Translations under genes and position numbers: made by a program
Notes under the pieces: generated by a model
The model's database searches: none
Told to the model about the DNA's origin: nothing
What the model saw: only the letters and a program-made list of their open reading frames with translations
In this document: piece by piece, positions 45,801 to 54,622 of the stretch
How positions within the stretch are numbered: position 1 is the first letter of the stretch
How the letters are laid out: every line of letters begins with the position of its first letter
Origin: an uncultured Rhizobium sp.
Lineage (GTDB): Bacteria; Pseudomonadota; Alphaproteobacteria; Rhizobiales; Rhizobiaceae
Assembly (NCBI GenBank): GCA_945952315.1
Contig: CAMFIE010000004.1
Span: forward strand, 149,718-213,717
Reading direction: 5' to 3'
DNA: 64,000 bases

Positions 45801-46143
45801 ACACGAAGCTCGCCCCGAGCGCGATCAGAGCGAAGCCGATGGCGTGGTTGATCGTCAGGCTTTCCTTCAGCCAGAACACGGAAAAGCCGGAAAACACCAC
45901 CAGCGTGATGACCTCCTGCATGGTCTTGAGCTGCGCGGTCGAATAGACCGAGGAGCCGATGCGATTTGCAGGAACAGCCAGGCAGTATTCAAAGAAGGCA
46001 ATGCCCCAGCTCGCAACAATGGCAATCGCGATGGCAGCGCCCTTGTGCTTCAGATGCCCGTACCAGGCAAAGGTCATGAAAATGTTCGAGGCAAACAGCA
46101 TCACCACCGGCAGAATGGCGGCGGGAGAAAGCGAAAAGGGCAT
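45790..46143 (-). CDS. DUF486 (DMT-like) small membrane protein
   Basis: A 117-residue protein with four TM helices belonging to the DUF486 family of small drug/metabolite-transporter-like proteins: YGHLKHKGAAIAIAIVASWGIAFFEYCLAVPANRIG in the centre and LKTMQEVITLVVFSGFSVF. Function not established; half-size proteins of this kind are expected to dimerise. Its stop lies inside the end of the convergent GGDEF-EAL gene. Confidence 0.92.
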   Translation of the reverse strand: MPFSLSPAAILPVVMLFASNIFMTFAWYGHLKHKGAAIAIAIVASWGIAFFEYCLAVPANRIGSSVYSTAQLKTMQEVITLVVFSGFSVFWLKESLTINHAIGFALIALGASFVFRA

Positions 46144-46185
46144 GGCAACCTCGTGAATCAGCGTGCAGAGCAGGCCTCTTCTATA

Positions 46186-47202
46186 TCAAGCGCCCCCTGC
46201 CCCCGTAAGATCGACCGCCGCGAAGGCCTCGGCAATCAGGTCCGGCCGCGCATCCGGTCTCGTTGCGCCGGTCGAAAGGATCTGGCGGAAACGCCGTGCG
46301 CCGGGCACGGACTGGAACAGGCCAACCATATGCCGCGTCACATTGTTGAGCTTGCCGCCACGGCTCATGTGCCGGTCGCAATAGGCAATCATCCGGTCGC
46401 GGATATCATCCCAGTCCACCGGCTTTGCGGGCTCGCCATAGACCTTTTCATCCACCTCGCCGAGGATAGCCGCATGGTGATAGGCCGCACGGCCAAGCAT
46501 CACGCCATCCATCACCGCCAGATGCGAGACGGCCTCGTCCACCGTCGGGATACCGCCATTGATCCCCAGAAAGATATCCGGATTTTCCTGCTTCATGCGA
46601 TGCACGAGCGGATAGTCGAGCGGTGGAATATCGCGATTTTCCTTCGGGCTCAGCCCCTGCAACCAGGCCTTTCGGGCATGGATCCAGATGGCATCGGCCC
46701 CGGCCGCCACCATGCGGGCGAGAAAATCCGGAAGCACCTGCTCCGGTTCCTGATCGTCAACGCCAATCCGGCACTTGACCGTTACCGGAACCGGCGACAC
46801 CTGCTTCATCGCCGCGATACAAGCCGCCACCACATCCGGCTCGCGCATCAGGCAGGCACCGAAGGTGCCGCTTTGCACCCGATCCGACGGACAGCCGACA
46901 TTGAGATTTATCTCGTCATAGCCAAAATCGAGCGCGATCTTCATCGCCTCCACCAGCTTTGCCGGGTCGGAACCTCCAAGCTGCAAGGCGAGCTTGTGTT
47001 CAGTCGGATCAAAACCAAGCAGACGCTCGCGCGGTCCATGGATTGCCGCATCGGCCACGACCATTTCCGTGTACAGGAGCGCATTGCGCGTCAATAGCCG
47101 GTGCATGAACCGGCAATGCCGGTCAGACCAGTCGAGCATGGGAGCAACGGCGAAGATTTTAGCCCCGGATATACGCGCGGCTTCGTAGAAACTGGCAGGC
47201 AT
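46186..47202 (-). CDS. dusA: tRNA dihydrouridine synthase A
   Basis: Flavoenzyme reducing uridines 20/20a in the tRNA D-loop. The 338-residue protein begins with the TIM-barrel motif FAVAPMLDWSDRHCRF, has the active-site Cys in INLNVGCPSDRVQSG, VKCRIGVDD, HARKAWLQGLSPKENRDIPPL (typical of DusA) and LGINGGI. ATG 47202 has AAGGG upstream and gives a normal length; an ATG at 47262 lies in frame but has no support. Confidence 0.96.
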   Translation of the reverse strand: MPASFYEAARISGAKIFAVAPMLDWSDRHCRFMHRLLTRNALLYTEMVVADAAIHGPRERLLGFDPTEHKLALQLGGSDPAKLVEAMKIALDFGYDEINLNVGCPSDRVQSGTFGACLMREPDVVAACIAAMKQVSPVPVTVKCRIGVDDQEPEQVLPDFLARMVAAGADAIWIHARKAWLQGLSPKENRDIPPLDYPLVHRMKQENPDIFLGINGGIPTVDEAVSHLAVMDGVMLGRAAYHHAAILGEVDEKVYGEPAKPVDWDDIRDRMIAYCDRHMSRGGKLNNVTRHMVGLFQSVPGARRFRQILSTGATRPDARPDLIAEAFAAVDLTGAGGA

Positions 47203-47256
47203 GGCAGACCCTTTCGGCCCGCCTCCTAGCGGAAATTCATGCAGAGATAAAGGCGT

Positions 47257-47283
47257 AAGCAAAAGGAGGCCATGCGGCCTCCT
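47257..47283 (-). terminator. Terminator of the KGG-repeat protein gene
   Basis: A hairpin ggaggcc / ggcctcc (47265-47271 and 47276-47282, loop atgc) followed on the minus strand by TTTT, 25 bases after the KGG gene stop and just before dusA. Confidence 0.75.
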
Positions 47284-47307
47284 CCGATACTCACCCCGTT
47301 TTCTTGA

Positions 47308-47565
47308 TCAGCCGCGGGCGTGGCTTGCTTCGCCGCCCTTGCGGCCAGCCGCTGCCGCGCGCTCCCGATTGTTCTTGAAATTGCCGCCGGAAGCTTCGCC
47401 ACCCTTGCGGCCAGCGGCAGCGGCCCGCGCCGGATCGTTCTTGAAATTGCCACCGGATGCCTCGCCACCCTTGGCTGCAATTTCCCGCTGGCGCGCGGGA
47501 TCCATGGAGGCAAAGCCACGCGCGGATTTCGTGCCGCCCTGCTTTGCGGTTACAGTCTTGGCCAT
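47308..47565 (-). CDS. KGG-repeat (con-10-like) stress protein
   Basis: An 85-residue basic, Gly-rich protein with three KGG repeats: REIAAKGGEASGGNFKND, ARAAAAGRKGGEASGGNF and RERAAAAGRKGGEASHARG. This matches the general stress protein family related to fungal con-10 and E. coli YmdF/YciG. Such proteins are linked to desiccation or stationary phase, but mechanism is unknown. ATG 47565 has GGAG upstream; ATG 47586 in frame has none. It sits alone with its own terminator. Confidence 0.92.
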   Translation of the reverse strand: MAKTVTAKQGGTKSARGFASMDPARQREIAAKGGEASGGNFKNDPARAAAAGRKGGEASGGNFKNNRERAAAAGRKGGEASHARG

Positions 47566-47789
47566 TTTCTCATTCTCCGTTTTCATGATGGCGGGAAACC
47601 CGCCGGTCTGATCCGCCGCAACGCAGATCCTGCCGCTTGAACGTGCGGACCTGCTGATCGTTCCGATGGATGACCCTGCAAAATCTGGGGGGCCAGATCT
47701 GGGGATGACGCAATAAACCTGTCGTCGGCACCGTTTCACCGACCGCAGAATCCGGCATAATTGCCCCTTGCGAACGACGGAGAGAGGCG

Positions 47790-48317
47790 ATGCCGCTTTA
47801 TGCCCTTGGGGAAAATGAACCGGAAACACCCGCGGATGGCGACTACTGGATCGCACCGGATGCGCATGTGATCGGCAAGGTGGCGCTTGGCAAAGATGTC
47901 GGTATCTGGTTCGGTGCCGTGCTGCGCGGCGATAACGAGCCGATCCATGTGGGCGCGCGCAGCAATATCCAGGAAGGCGCAATGCTGCATGTGGACCCGG
48001 GCTTTCCGGTGACGATCGGCGAAGGCTGCACCATCGGCCACCATGCGATTGTTCATGGCTGCACGATTGGCGACAATTCGCTTGTGGGGATGGGCGCGAC
48101 CATTCTGAATGGCGCCAGGATCGGCAACAATTGTCTGGTCGGGGCCAATGCGCTGGTGACCGAAGGCAAGGAGTTCCCCGACAATTCGCTGATCGTCGGC
48201 TCACCTGCCCGCGCCATCCGCACGCTGGACGAAAAGGCCGTCGCTGGCCTCAGAAAATCCGCAGACAGCTATGTGCGCAACTGGCAGCGCTTCGCGAAGG
48301 ACCTGCGCAAGCTCTGA
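47790..48317 (+). CDS. Gamma-class carbonic anhydrase-like hexapeptide protein
   Basis: A 175-residue left-handed beta-helix protein of the gamma carbonic anhydrase family (YrdA/PaaY group). Hexapeptide repeats run from about 22 to 140; the three metal His are H67 (MLHVDPG), H84 and H89 (GHHAIVHGC). The C-terminal helix SYVRNWQRFAKDL closes it. Activity as an anhydrase is not certain in this subgroup. GGAGAGAGGCG precedes the ATG. Ends four bases before the convergent zur gene. Confidence 0.94.
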   Translation: MPLYALGENEPETPADGDYWIAPDAHVIGKVALGKDVGIWFGAVLRGDNEPIHVGARSNIQEGAMLHVDPGFPVTIGEGCTIGHHAIVHGCTIGDNSLVGMGATILNGARIGNNCLVGANALVTEGKEFPDNSLIVGSPARAIRTLDEKAVAGLRKSADSYVRNWQRFAKDLRKL

Positions 48318-48320
48318 GGC

Positions 48321-48731
48321 TCAGGCCGCGCATGTCTCGCACAGGCCACGGATCTCGATGGTGGTCTTGTGCGGTTTGAAGTGGCGCTCGCCAGCCCAAA
48401 TGGCCAGCCGGTGATCGATCGCGTGATCATGAAATTCGCTGGCATGGCCGCATTCGGTGCAGATCGCAAAGGCCACTGTTCCGTGCTGATGGGGCCCGCC
48501 GCAACAGCTGGAATTGCGGTGCGCGCAGGCCACGAAGGCATTGATGCTTTCAATGCGATGCACCAGCCCCGCTTCCTGCAGCTTCTCCAGCGCCCGGTAG
48601 ACCTGCAAGGGCGCGCGAAAACCGTGATCGCGCAGCCGGTCGAGGATCGTATAGGCGCTGATCGGCTGATCGGCACGCGAGAGCGTATCGAGCACAAGGC
48701 TCTGGTTCTTGGTCAATGCGGGCGACATCAT
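48321..48731 (-). CDS. zur: Zinc uptake regulator, Fur family
   Basis: Zinc-sensing repressor, 136 residues. The winged helix region (LVLDTLSRADQPISAYTIL, QVYRALEKLQEAGLVHRI) occupies about 10-65. Zinc-site residues follow: CAHRNSSCCGGPHQHG, ICTECGHASEFHDH and the C-terminal CETCAA. The start overlaps the end of znuB (TGATGATG), so it is translated as the last gene of znuC-znuB-zur, giving negative feedback on zinc import. ATG 48731 and 48728 are both possible. Confidence 0.95.
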   Translation of the reverse strand: MMSPALTKNQSLVLDTLSRADQPISAYTILDRLRDHGFRAPLQVYRALEKLQEAGLVHRIESINAFVACAHRNSSCCGGPHQHGTVAFAICTECGHASEFHDHAIDHRLAIWAGERHFKPHKTTIEIRGLCETCAA

Positions 48732-49561
48732 CAATGGTGGTGCCCTCCTGTGGCATGGGCGTGGGGATCGGCAGGCCGCTTGCCGAGCGGCAGCAGGCTG
48801 ACGAGGAAAAGCAGGACGGCGGCGACCGCTATCGACGGGCCGGACGGCGTGTCGTAATGCAACGAACCGTAAAGACCGCCGATCACCGCGGCGGCACCGA
48901 TCAGGCACGCGATCACGGCCATCGCCTCCGGCGTCGCGGCGAAACGACGGGCGGCAGCGGCCGGAATCACCAGCAGCGAGGTGATCAGCAGAATGCCGAC
49001 GATCTTCATGGCAATCGCGATCACCAGCGCCATCAGCAGCATGAAGGCAAGCTTTGCCCGCTCCGGCCTCAGGCCTTCGGCCTCGGCAATTTCGGCGCTG
49101 ACGGTGGAGGCAAGCAAAGGCCGCCAGAGCAGCGCGATCACCGCAAGCACGAAAGCACCGCCGATCCAGATCGTCGCAAGGTCCGCCTTCGAAACCGCAA
49201 GGATATCGCCGAACAGGAAGCCCATCAGATCCACCCGCACCCAGGTCATGAAGGCAACGATCACAAGGCCGATTGCCAGCGTGGCGTGGGAGAGAATGCC
49301 CAGCAGCGCATCCGCAGAAAGACTGCCCTTCTTTTGCAGCAGCACAAGAAGCAGGGAAATCGCGGCGGCCACGATGAAAACGCTCACCATGATATTCAGG
49401 TTCAAGAGCAGCGACAGTGCAATGCCGAGCAGGGCCGAATGAGCCATCGTATCGCCGAAATAGGCCATGCGCCGCCAGATGATGAAACAGCCGAGCGGGC
49501 CGGTGGTCAGCGCCAGCCCGACACCCGCCAGCAGAGCGCGGAAGAAGAAATCATCCAGCAT
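48731..49561 (-). CDS. znuB: Zinc ABC transporter permease
   Basis: Inner-membrane channel of the high-affinity zinc importer. The 276-residue protein has eight or nine TM helices, starts MLDDFFFRALLAGVGLALTT and carries GTMAHSALLGIALSLLLNLN-like loops (as DTMAHSALLG near residue 36) and VGILLITSLLVIPAAAARRF near residue 185, both typical of ZnuB. The tail is His-rich (DPHAHATGGHHH). Its start overlaps znuC by 11 bases. Confidence 0.95.
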   Translation of the reverse strand: MLDDFFFRALLAGVGLALTTGPLGCFIIWRRMAYFGDTMAHSALLGIALSLLLNLNIMVSVFIVAAAISLLLVLLQKKGSLSADALLGILSHATLAIGLVIVAFMTWVRVDLMGFLFGDILAVSKADLATIWIGGAFVLAVIALLWRPLLASTVSAEIAEAEGLRPERAKLAFMLLMALVIAIAMKIVGILLITSLLVIPAAAARRFAATPEAMAVIACLIGAAAVIGGLYGSLHYDTPSGPSIAVAAVLLFLVSLLPLGKRPADPHAHATGGHHH

Positions 49562-50447
49562 GGTTTTCTCCTTCTTCGAGTGCCGCGACCGGCTTTCCCT
49601 TGTACATCAGGTTGAAATGCGGCTCGCCATAGCCGGACCCGTGATGATGCCCGTCTCCCGGATGGCAATGATCGGTGATCTGCCCATCCGCATGCAGGAC
49701 CCGGCCATCCGGCAGATGCGTATGGTCGTGGCGGTGATTGTAAAAGGCGAGCGCATTGGCAGCGCGGCTGCCAAACAGTTTCGAATATTCCGGGCTCTGG
49801 CTGACCATCGCGGGCGTGCCCCGGCAGCAGACATGGCCATTCATGCAGATCACCGTATCTGTTTCCGCCATTACCACATGCAGGTCATGGGAAATCAGCA
49901 GAATGCCGCAACCGGTTTCGTTGCGGATGGTGCGGATCAGCTCGTAGAGTGCGATCTCACCGTTGAAATCCACGCCCTGCACCGGCTCGTCCAGCACAAG
50001 CAGATCAGGCTTGCGGGCAATCGCACGCGCCAGAAGCGCTCGCTGGAACTCGCCGCCGGACAAGTGCTGCACCTCAGCTTTCTCCATATGCGCGATGCCT
50101 GCCGCCTTCAGCGCGGCCTGAAGATCAGGCTCGGCCAGCGGTCCGGTCAGCGTCATCAGGCGGCGCACCGTCAGCGGCAGCGTCCAGTCGATGGATAGCT
50201 TCTGCGGCACATAGCCGATCTTCAGACCCGGCTTGCGCTCCACCCTGCCCTCATCCGGCTTCAGCACCCCGGTCGCCATTTTGGCGCTGGTGGATTTTCC
50301 GGAACCATTCGGCCCGATCAGCGTCACGATCTCGCCGGGCCGCACCGAAAAACTGACATCGCGCACCAGCCAGCGCTCGCCACGGCGAATTCCGGCCCGC
50401 TTCAGGGAGATCAGCGGCGGCGCATTCACCGAAAATCGCTCCAGCAT
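49551..50447 (-). CDS. znuC: Zinc ABC transporter ATP-binding protein
   Basis: ATPase of the zinc importer, 298 residues. Walker A is LIGPNGSGKSTSAK, Q-loop GYVPQKL, signature HLSGGEFQRALLARA, Walker B LLVLDEPVQGVD and switch His in LLISHDLHVV. The last 60 residues are His-rich (HRHDHTHL, HCHPGDGHHHGSG), a possible zinc-binding tail found in ZnuC. It is the first gene of znuC-znuB-zur, facing znuA across a shared promoter region. Confidence 0.96.
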   Translation of the reverse strand: MLERFSVNAPPLISLKRAGIRRGERWLVRDVSFSVRPGEIVTLIGPNGSGKSTSAKMATGVLKPDEGRVERKPGLKIGYVPQKLSIDWTLPLTVRRLMTLTGPLAEPDLQAALKAAGIAHMEKAEVQHLSGGEFQRALLARAIARKPDLLVLDEPVQGVDFNGEIALYELIRTIRNETGCGILLISHDLHVVMAETDTVICMNGHVCCRGTPAMVSQSPEYSKLFGSRAANALAFYNHRHDHTHLPDGRVLHADGQITDHCHPGDGHHHGSGYGEPHFNLMYKGKPVAALEEGENHAG

Positions 50448-50487
50448 GTTTTTCCCTTTCCAACCTGTTGTCAGACCCTATGCCATA

Positions 50488-50502
50488 CGTTATAGCATAA
50501 CG
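50488..50502. promoter_or_regulatory. Putative Zur operator 1
   Basis: A perfect palindrome cgttat-agc-ataacg in the 95-base znuA/znuC divergent region, 41 bases upstream of the znuC start. It has the GTTAT...ATAAC core known for alphaproteobacterial Zur sites. Confidence 0.65.
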
Positions 50503-50506
50503 CAAC

Positions 50507-50527
50507 AAACGTAATAACATTACATTT
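50507..50527. promoter_or_regulatory. Putative Zur operator 2
   Basis: A palindrome aaa-c-gtaat-aac-attac-a-ttt, perfect in the inner 13 bases (50511-50523), 16 bases before the znuA start codon. With operator 1 it covers both divergent promoters. Confidence 0.65.
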
Positions 50528-50542
50528 TTCAGGAGGCACTCA

Positions 50543-51475
50543 GTGAGATATTTGGCGGGGACATTTCTTTCGCTCGCGCTTCTGGTTTCAGGCCTGTCGG
50601 CAAAAGCGCAGGAAGCACCGGTGGTCGCGGTTTCCATCAAGCCGCTGCATTCGCTGGTTTCAGCGGTGATGCTGGGTGTGGGCGAGCCGAAACTGATCGT
50701 GGATGGCGCGGCCTCGGCGCATACCTACAGTCTCAAGCCGTCCAACGCTTCCGACATTCAGGCCGCCCGACTGGTATTCTGGATGGGACCGGAAATGGAG
50801 CATTTCCTGGCCGATCCGCTTCAATCCCTCGCGTCGAACGCAAAAGTGGTTGCCATGGAAGATGTGCCGAACCTCAACCGCCTGCCATTGCGGGAAGGTG
50901 GCGCCTTCGAGGCGGATGCCGATGAGGCCCATGCCGAAACCGGCCATGATCACGGCGCGCATGACATGCATGTCTGGCTTGATCCGCAAAATGCCGTGGT
51001 GATGGCGGAAGCCATACGCGACCAGCTGGTGGCGGCAGACCCGGCGCATCAGACCCAGTACATCGCCAATACCAAGGCGCTCGAAGCCAATATCCGTGCG
51101 CTGGATACCGAGCTCGCGGCGACCCTTGACCCGTTGAAGGACAAGCCCTTCATCGTTTTCCATGATGCCTATCAGTATTTCGAAAAGCGTTATGGCCTTC
51201 GCGTTGCGGGTTCGATCACCGTTTCGCCCGAAACCGCACCGGGCGCGGAGCGGCTCTCGGAAATCCACGCCAAGATTGCCGGGCTTGGCGCTGCCTGCGT
51301 TTTCGCCGAGCCGCAGTTCGAGCCGAAGCTTCTCACCGTCGTGTTGGAAGGCACGGATGCCAGATCCGGTACGCTCGATCCGGAAGGTGCAACCCTTGCC
51401 GTCGGGCCGGAACTCTATTTCCAGCTGATGCGCGCGCTCGGAACCAGCCTTCGTGATTGCCTTTCGCAAAAGTGA
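50543..51475 (+). CDS. znuA: Zinc ABC transporter substrate-binding protein
   Basis: Periplasmic zinc receptor, 310 residues. A signal peptide covers about 1-22; zinc ligands are H60 (HTYSLKPS), H143 (DMHVWLDP) and H207 (VFHDAYQYFE). Residues 130-143 form the metal-gathering His/Asp loop (HAETGHDHGAHDMH). GTG 50543 is the start, with AGGAGG at 50531-50536 six bases upstream. Divergent from znuC, and probably repressed by Zur together with it. Confidence 0.96.
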   Translation: MRYLAGTFLSLALLVSGLSAKAQEAPVVAVSIKPLHSLVSAVMLGVGEPKLIVDGAASAHTYSLKPSNASDIQAARLVFWMGPEMEHFLADPLQSLASNAKVVAMEDVPNLNRLPLREGGAFEADADEAHAETGHDHGAHDMHVWLDPQNAVVMAEAIRDQLVAADPAHQTQYIANTKALEANIRALDTELAATLDPLKDKPFIVFHDAYQYFEKRYGLRVAGSITVSPETAPGAERLSEIHAKIAGLGAACVFAEPQFEPKLLTVVLEGTDARSGTLDPEGATLAVGPELYFQLMRALGTSLRDCLSQK

Positions 51476-51544
51476 ATATAGCCAGCGAGGCGCAAGCCTG
51501 CACCGCTAGAAACGCCTCCATAATGTGACAACAGATATGGGTGC

Positions 51545-53443
51545 ATGCGAGTGTTGAAGGCGAAGGACAACAGGCTGAAGGCGGCGCGCGCCGCCTATGA
51601 CCGTGGCAACTATAACCGTGCCCTTGAACTGTTGTCCGAACTTGCTGGACCGTCACCGGATGGTGACCTGCTCTTCCTGCTCTCCAAGACGCTGTCCGCC
51701 ATGGGCCTGCATGCGCAAGCCGCAGACATGTTCGTGGAAGCGGCCCAAACCATGGGTGAGGATGCGCCGAAGGCGCTTCGTCTTGCTGTCGATCTCTATT
51801 TCCGCTGCGGTGATCTTGAAAAGGCGGAGCTTTTCGGCCTGCGTCTGCTGCAGGTGACCCCGGATGATCCGCTGATCGCTTTCATCCTGATTTCGATCTT
51901 CCAGAAAAACGGCGAAACCGCCCTGATAGACGGGCTGAAAAACGTGCTTGTGAAGAGCGATGATCCAGAACACCTGATGCTTGCTCTCAAGCTCATTTCA
52001 ACCGAATCGCTCAATATCAACAATGCGGAACTGTTCCGGAAACTGAGCCGCCATTTTCCGAATGATCCCTTTATCCGGATGTGCCATCTGGATTTCTGCC
52101 GCACCTTTTTTGATGTGCAAACCGTGGAGCGCGAGCAGGATATCCTGCGCAAGCAATTTGCGCGCGGCGACTACCGCTTGCTTTCCGCCGAGGAGCCGCA
52201 TTTCGGGCTGATGTGGCTGGAAACAGATGCAGAGCTTCGCAAGTGCACCAATGTCGCCGGCTTCACCCCTTACACCGAGGAAAGCCGCGCAAGGCGGCGT
52301 TCTATGCCCCATGTCTGGGGTGAAAAGATTCGGATCGGCTATCTCAGCGCTGACTACTGGGATGATCACGCAACCATGCGGCTGCTTGCCGATGTGTTGC
52401 GCCAGCACGATACAAGTCGCTTCGATATTACCCTCTATTGCAATACCTCAGCCGAATATGTTGCGTTCGATACCGGCGGTCGGTCGCAATGGGGGCGGCT
52501 GAAAGTGATCCGCGACCTTTCCGATGATGAGGCGCTGGCGATGATCCGCGCGGACGGAATTGATATTCTCGTGGATCTGAAGGGGCATACCGCTCATGGC
52601 CGCTCGGGCATCGTCAACGGACAATGCGCACCGGTCACGGTCGCCTGGCTCGGCTTTCCTGGCAGCGCAATAGGGATCGATTGTGATTACATTATCGGTG
52701 ACCCCATCGTGACGCCGGATGGAGCCGCGCCGCATTTTCACGAGCTCTTTTGCCGCCTGCCGGATTGCTATCAGCCCAATGATCCGGTTACCCGCCCGCT
52801 CCCGCGGCCGGATAGTCGCGCCGCCCATGGCTTGCCGGAGGATGTGTTCCTGTTTGCCTCCTTCAATACGCCGCGCAAACTCACACCCAGGACGCTGGAT
52901 CTCTGGAGCAGGGTTTTGAAGCGCGCTCCGAACGCCCATTTGTGGATCATGGGTCCGGAATCCGGCTTAAAGGAAGCCTTCCGTCGACGGGGCATAAGCC
53001 CGGACCGGCTGCATATTGCGGAAAAGGCTTCCTATGAAAGGCATATGGACCGCACGGCACTTGCCGATATGGGCTTCGACACCTTCCCATGCAACGGCCA
53101 TACGACGACATCCGATATGCTTTGGGCAGGCTTGCCGGTTGTCACCAGAAAGGGACAAAGCTTTGCGGGACGGGTTACCGAAAGCCTGCTCAATGCAATC
53201 GGCCTTCCCGATCTGGTTGCCGAGGATGACAAGGCCTTTGTGGAACTCGCCGCCCGCATCGCCAATAATCCGGACGAATGCCGCGCGCTCAAGGCGCGGC
53301 TTGCCGAAAATCGCAAGACCTATCCCCTCTTCGATTCCGTGCGTTTCTGCCGTCATCTGGAAAATGCCTATGAGAGGATGGCCGAGCGCGCCCGAAATGG
53401 CCTCCCGCCAGAAGCCTTTGATGTTCCCCGCTTGCCTGAATGA
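51545..53443 (+). CDS. TPR-containing glycosyltransferase, SPINDLY/OGT (GT41) family
   Basis: A 632-residue cytoplasmic protein. TPR-like helical repeats fill about residues 8-190, followed by a GT41-type domain: KIRIGYLSADYWDDHATM near 258, GIDILVDLKGHTAHGRSGI, PVTVAWLGFPGSAIGIDCDY, LFASFNTPRKLTPRTLDLW and CNGHTTTSDMLWAGLPVVT near 515. This is the arrangement of O-GlcNAc transferase and SPINDLY proteins, which glycosylate proteins at Ser/Thr. The bacterial substrate is unknown. ATG 51545 lacks a strong ribosome site, so the start may be off. Confidence 0.88.
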   Translation: MRVLKAKDNRLKAARAAYDRGNYNRALELLSELAGPSPDGDLLFLLSKTLSAMGLHAQAADMFVEAAQTMGEDAPKALRLAVDLYFRCGDLEKAELFGLRLLQVTPDDPLIAFILISIFQKNGETALIDGLKNVLVKSDDPEHLMLALKLISTESLNINNAELFRKLSRHFPNDPFIRMCHLDFCRTFFDVQTVEREQDILRKQFARGDYRLLSAEEPHFGLMWLETDAELRKCTNVAGFTPYTEESRARRRSMPHVWGEKIRIGYLSADYWDDHATMRLLADVLRQHDTSRFDITLYCNTSAEYVAFDTGGRSQWGRLKVIRDLSDDEALAMIRADGIDILVDLKGHTAHGRSGIVNGQCAPVTVAWLGFPGSAIGIDCDYIIGDPIVTPDGAAPHFHELFCRLPDCYQPNDPVTRPLPRPDSRAAHGLPEDVFLFASFNTPRKLTPRTLDLWSRVLKRAPNAHLWIMGPESGLKEAFRRRGISPDRLHIAEKASYERHMDRTALADMGFDTFPCNGHTTTSDMLWAGLPVVTRKGQSFAGRVTESLLNAIGLPDLVAEDDKAFVELAARIANNPDECRALKARLAENRKTYPLFDSVRFCRHLENAYERMAERARNGLPPEAFDVPRLPE

Positions 53444-53474
53444 GAGAATTGGAAACGGGAAGACGCTTATAAAT

Positions 53475-53500
53475 CAAAAAGGGGCAGCTCTGGCTGCCCC
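53475..53500 (-). terminator. Terminator of the aldo-keto reductase gene
   Basis: A hairpin ggggcagc / gctgcccc (53481-53488 and 53493-53500, loop tctg) followed on the minus strand by TTTTTGAT, 15 bases after the reductase stop. Confidence 0.8.
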
Positions 53501-53514
53501 TGTCGCATTTCGGA

Positions 53515-54552
53515 TTACTGCGAGAGCAGTTCTGCGGACTGGGTCCAGAGGTTGATGCCGGCTTCGACCGCATAGTGATCGATCTCCTTGAGTTCGGCCT
53601 CGGAGAAATTGCGGTTGGCGAGCGAGCCGACGCAATCCACCACCTGCTCCGCCCGGCTGGCGCCGATGAGCGCGGAGGTGATCCGGTTGCCACGCAGCAC
53701 CCAGGCGATTGCCATCTGCGCCAGTGTCTGGCCGCGACGGGTGGCGATATCGTTCAGCGCGCGGATATTTTTCAGCGTCTTGTCGTCCAGCATCGATGCA
53801 GCAAGCGACTTGCCCTGGCTGGCCCGGCTGCCGCCGGGAACACCGGCGAGATACTTGGCGGTCAGCATGCCCTGCGCGAGCGGCGAGAACACGATGGAGC
53901 CGATCCCAAGCTCTTCGAGCGTATCGACCAGCCCGTCCTTCTCGATCCAGCGATTGATCATCGAATAGCTCGGCTGGTGGATGATGCAGGGCGTGCCCAT
54001 GCTCTTCAGGATGGCGGCCGCCTCGCGCGTGCGGCGGCTGTTATAAGACGAAATCCCGACATAGAGCGCCCGGCCCGAGCGCACGATATGATCCAGCGCA
54101 CCGCAGGTTTCTTCCAGTGGCGTATTCGGATCAAACCGGTGCGAATAGAAGATATCGACATAGTCGAGACCCATCCGCTTCAGGCTCTGGTCGCAGGAAG
54201 CGATCAGATATTTGCGGCTGCCCCATTCTCCGTAAGGGCCGGGCCACATTTCATAACCGGCCTTGGAAGAAATGATCAGCTCATCGCGCAGCCCGTGAAA
54301 ATCCGTCCGCAGGATTTCGCCGAATGCGGTTTCGGCGCTGCCGGGCGGCGGGCCATAATTGTTGGCAAGATCGAAATGGGTGATGCCGAGATCAAAAGCA
54401 GTCTGGCAGATCTCGCGCTTCACGCGATGCGGCGTATCCTCACCGAAATTGTGCCAGAGGCCGAGCGATATGGCCGGAAGCTTCAGTCCGCTTCGGCCAC
54501 AGTGATGGTAGGACATCTTTTCATAGCGATCGTCAGCCGGTTTCCAGGCCAT
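53515..54552 (-). CDS. Aldo/keto reductase, L-glyceraldehyde 3-phosphate reductase (YghZ/GpR) type
   Basis: A 345-residue NADPH-dependent aldo-keto reductase very like E. coli YghZ throughout: YHHCGRSGLKLPAISLGLWHN, GITHFDLANNYGPPPGSAE, LIISSKAGYEMWPGPYGEWG and DYVDIFYSHRFDPNTPLEE. The Asp-Tyr-Lys-His tetrad is in FDLANNYG, SSKAGYE and YSHR. YghZ reduces L-glyceraldehyde 3-phosphate and methylglyoxal, so detoxification is likely. GAGGAG precedes ATG 54552. It lies 70 bases downstream of gnd on the same strand. Confidence 0.93.
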   Translation of the reverse strand: MAWKPADDRYEKMSYHHCGRSGLKLPAISLGLWHNFGEDTPHRVKREICQTAFDLGITHFDLANNYGPPPGSAETAFGEILRTDFHGLRDELIISSKAGYEMWPGPYGEWGSRKYLIASCDQSLKRMGLDYVDIFYSHRFDPNTPLEETCGALDHIVRSGRALYVGISSYNSRRTREAAAILKSMGTPCIIHQPSYSMINRWIEKDGLVDTLEELGIGSIVFSPLAQGMLTAKYLAGVPGGSRASQGKSLAASMLDDKTLKNIRALNDIATRRGQTLAQMAIAWVLRGNRITSALIGASRAEQVVDCVGSLANRNFSEAELKEIDHYAVEAGINLWTQSAELLSQ

Positions 54553-54622
54553 TTCAAACTCCTCAGGCGCAAATCAGGTCAGGGGCTGAAACTAGCCCCC
54601 GAAGCAACTGATTTCAAACGAT

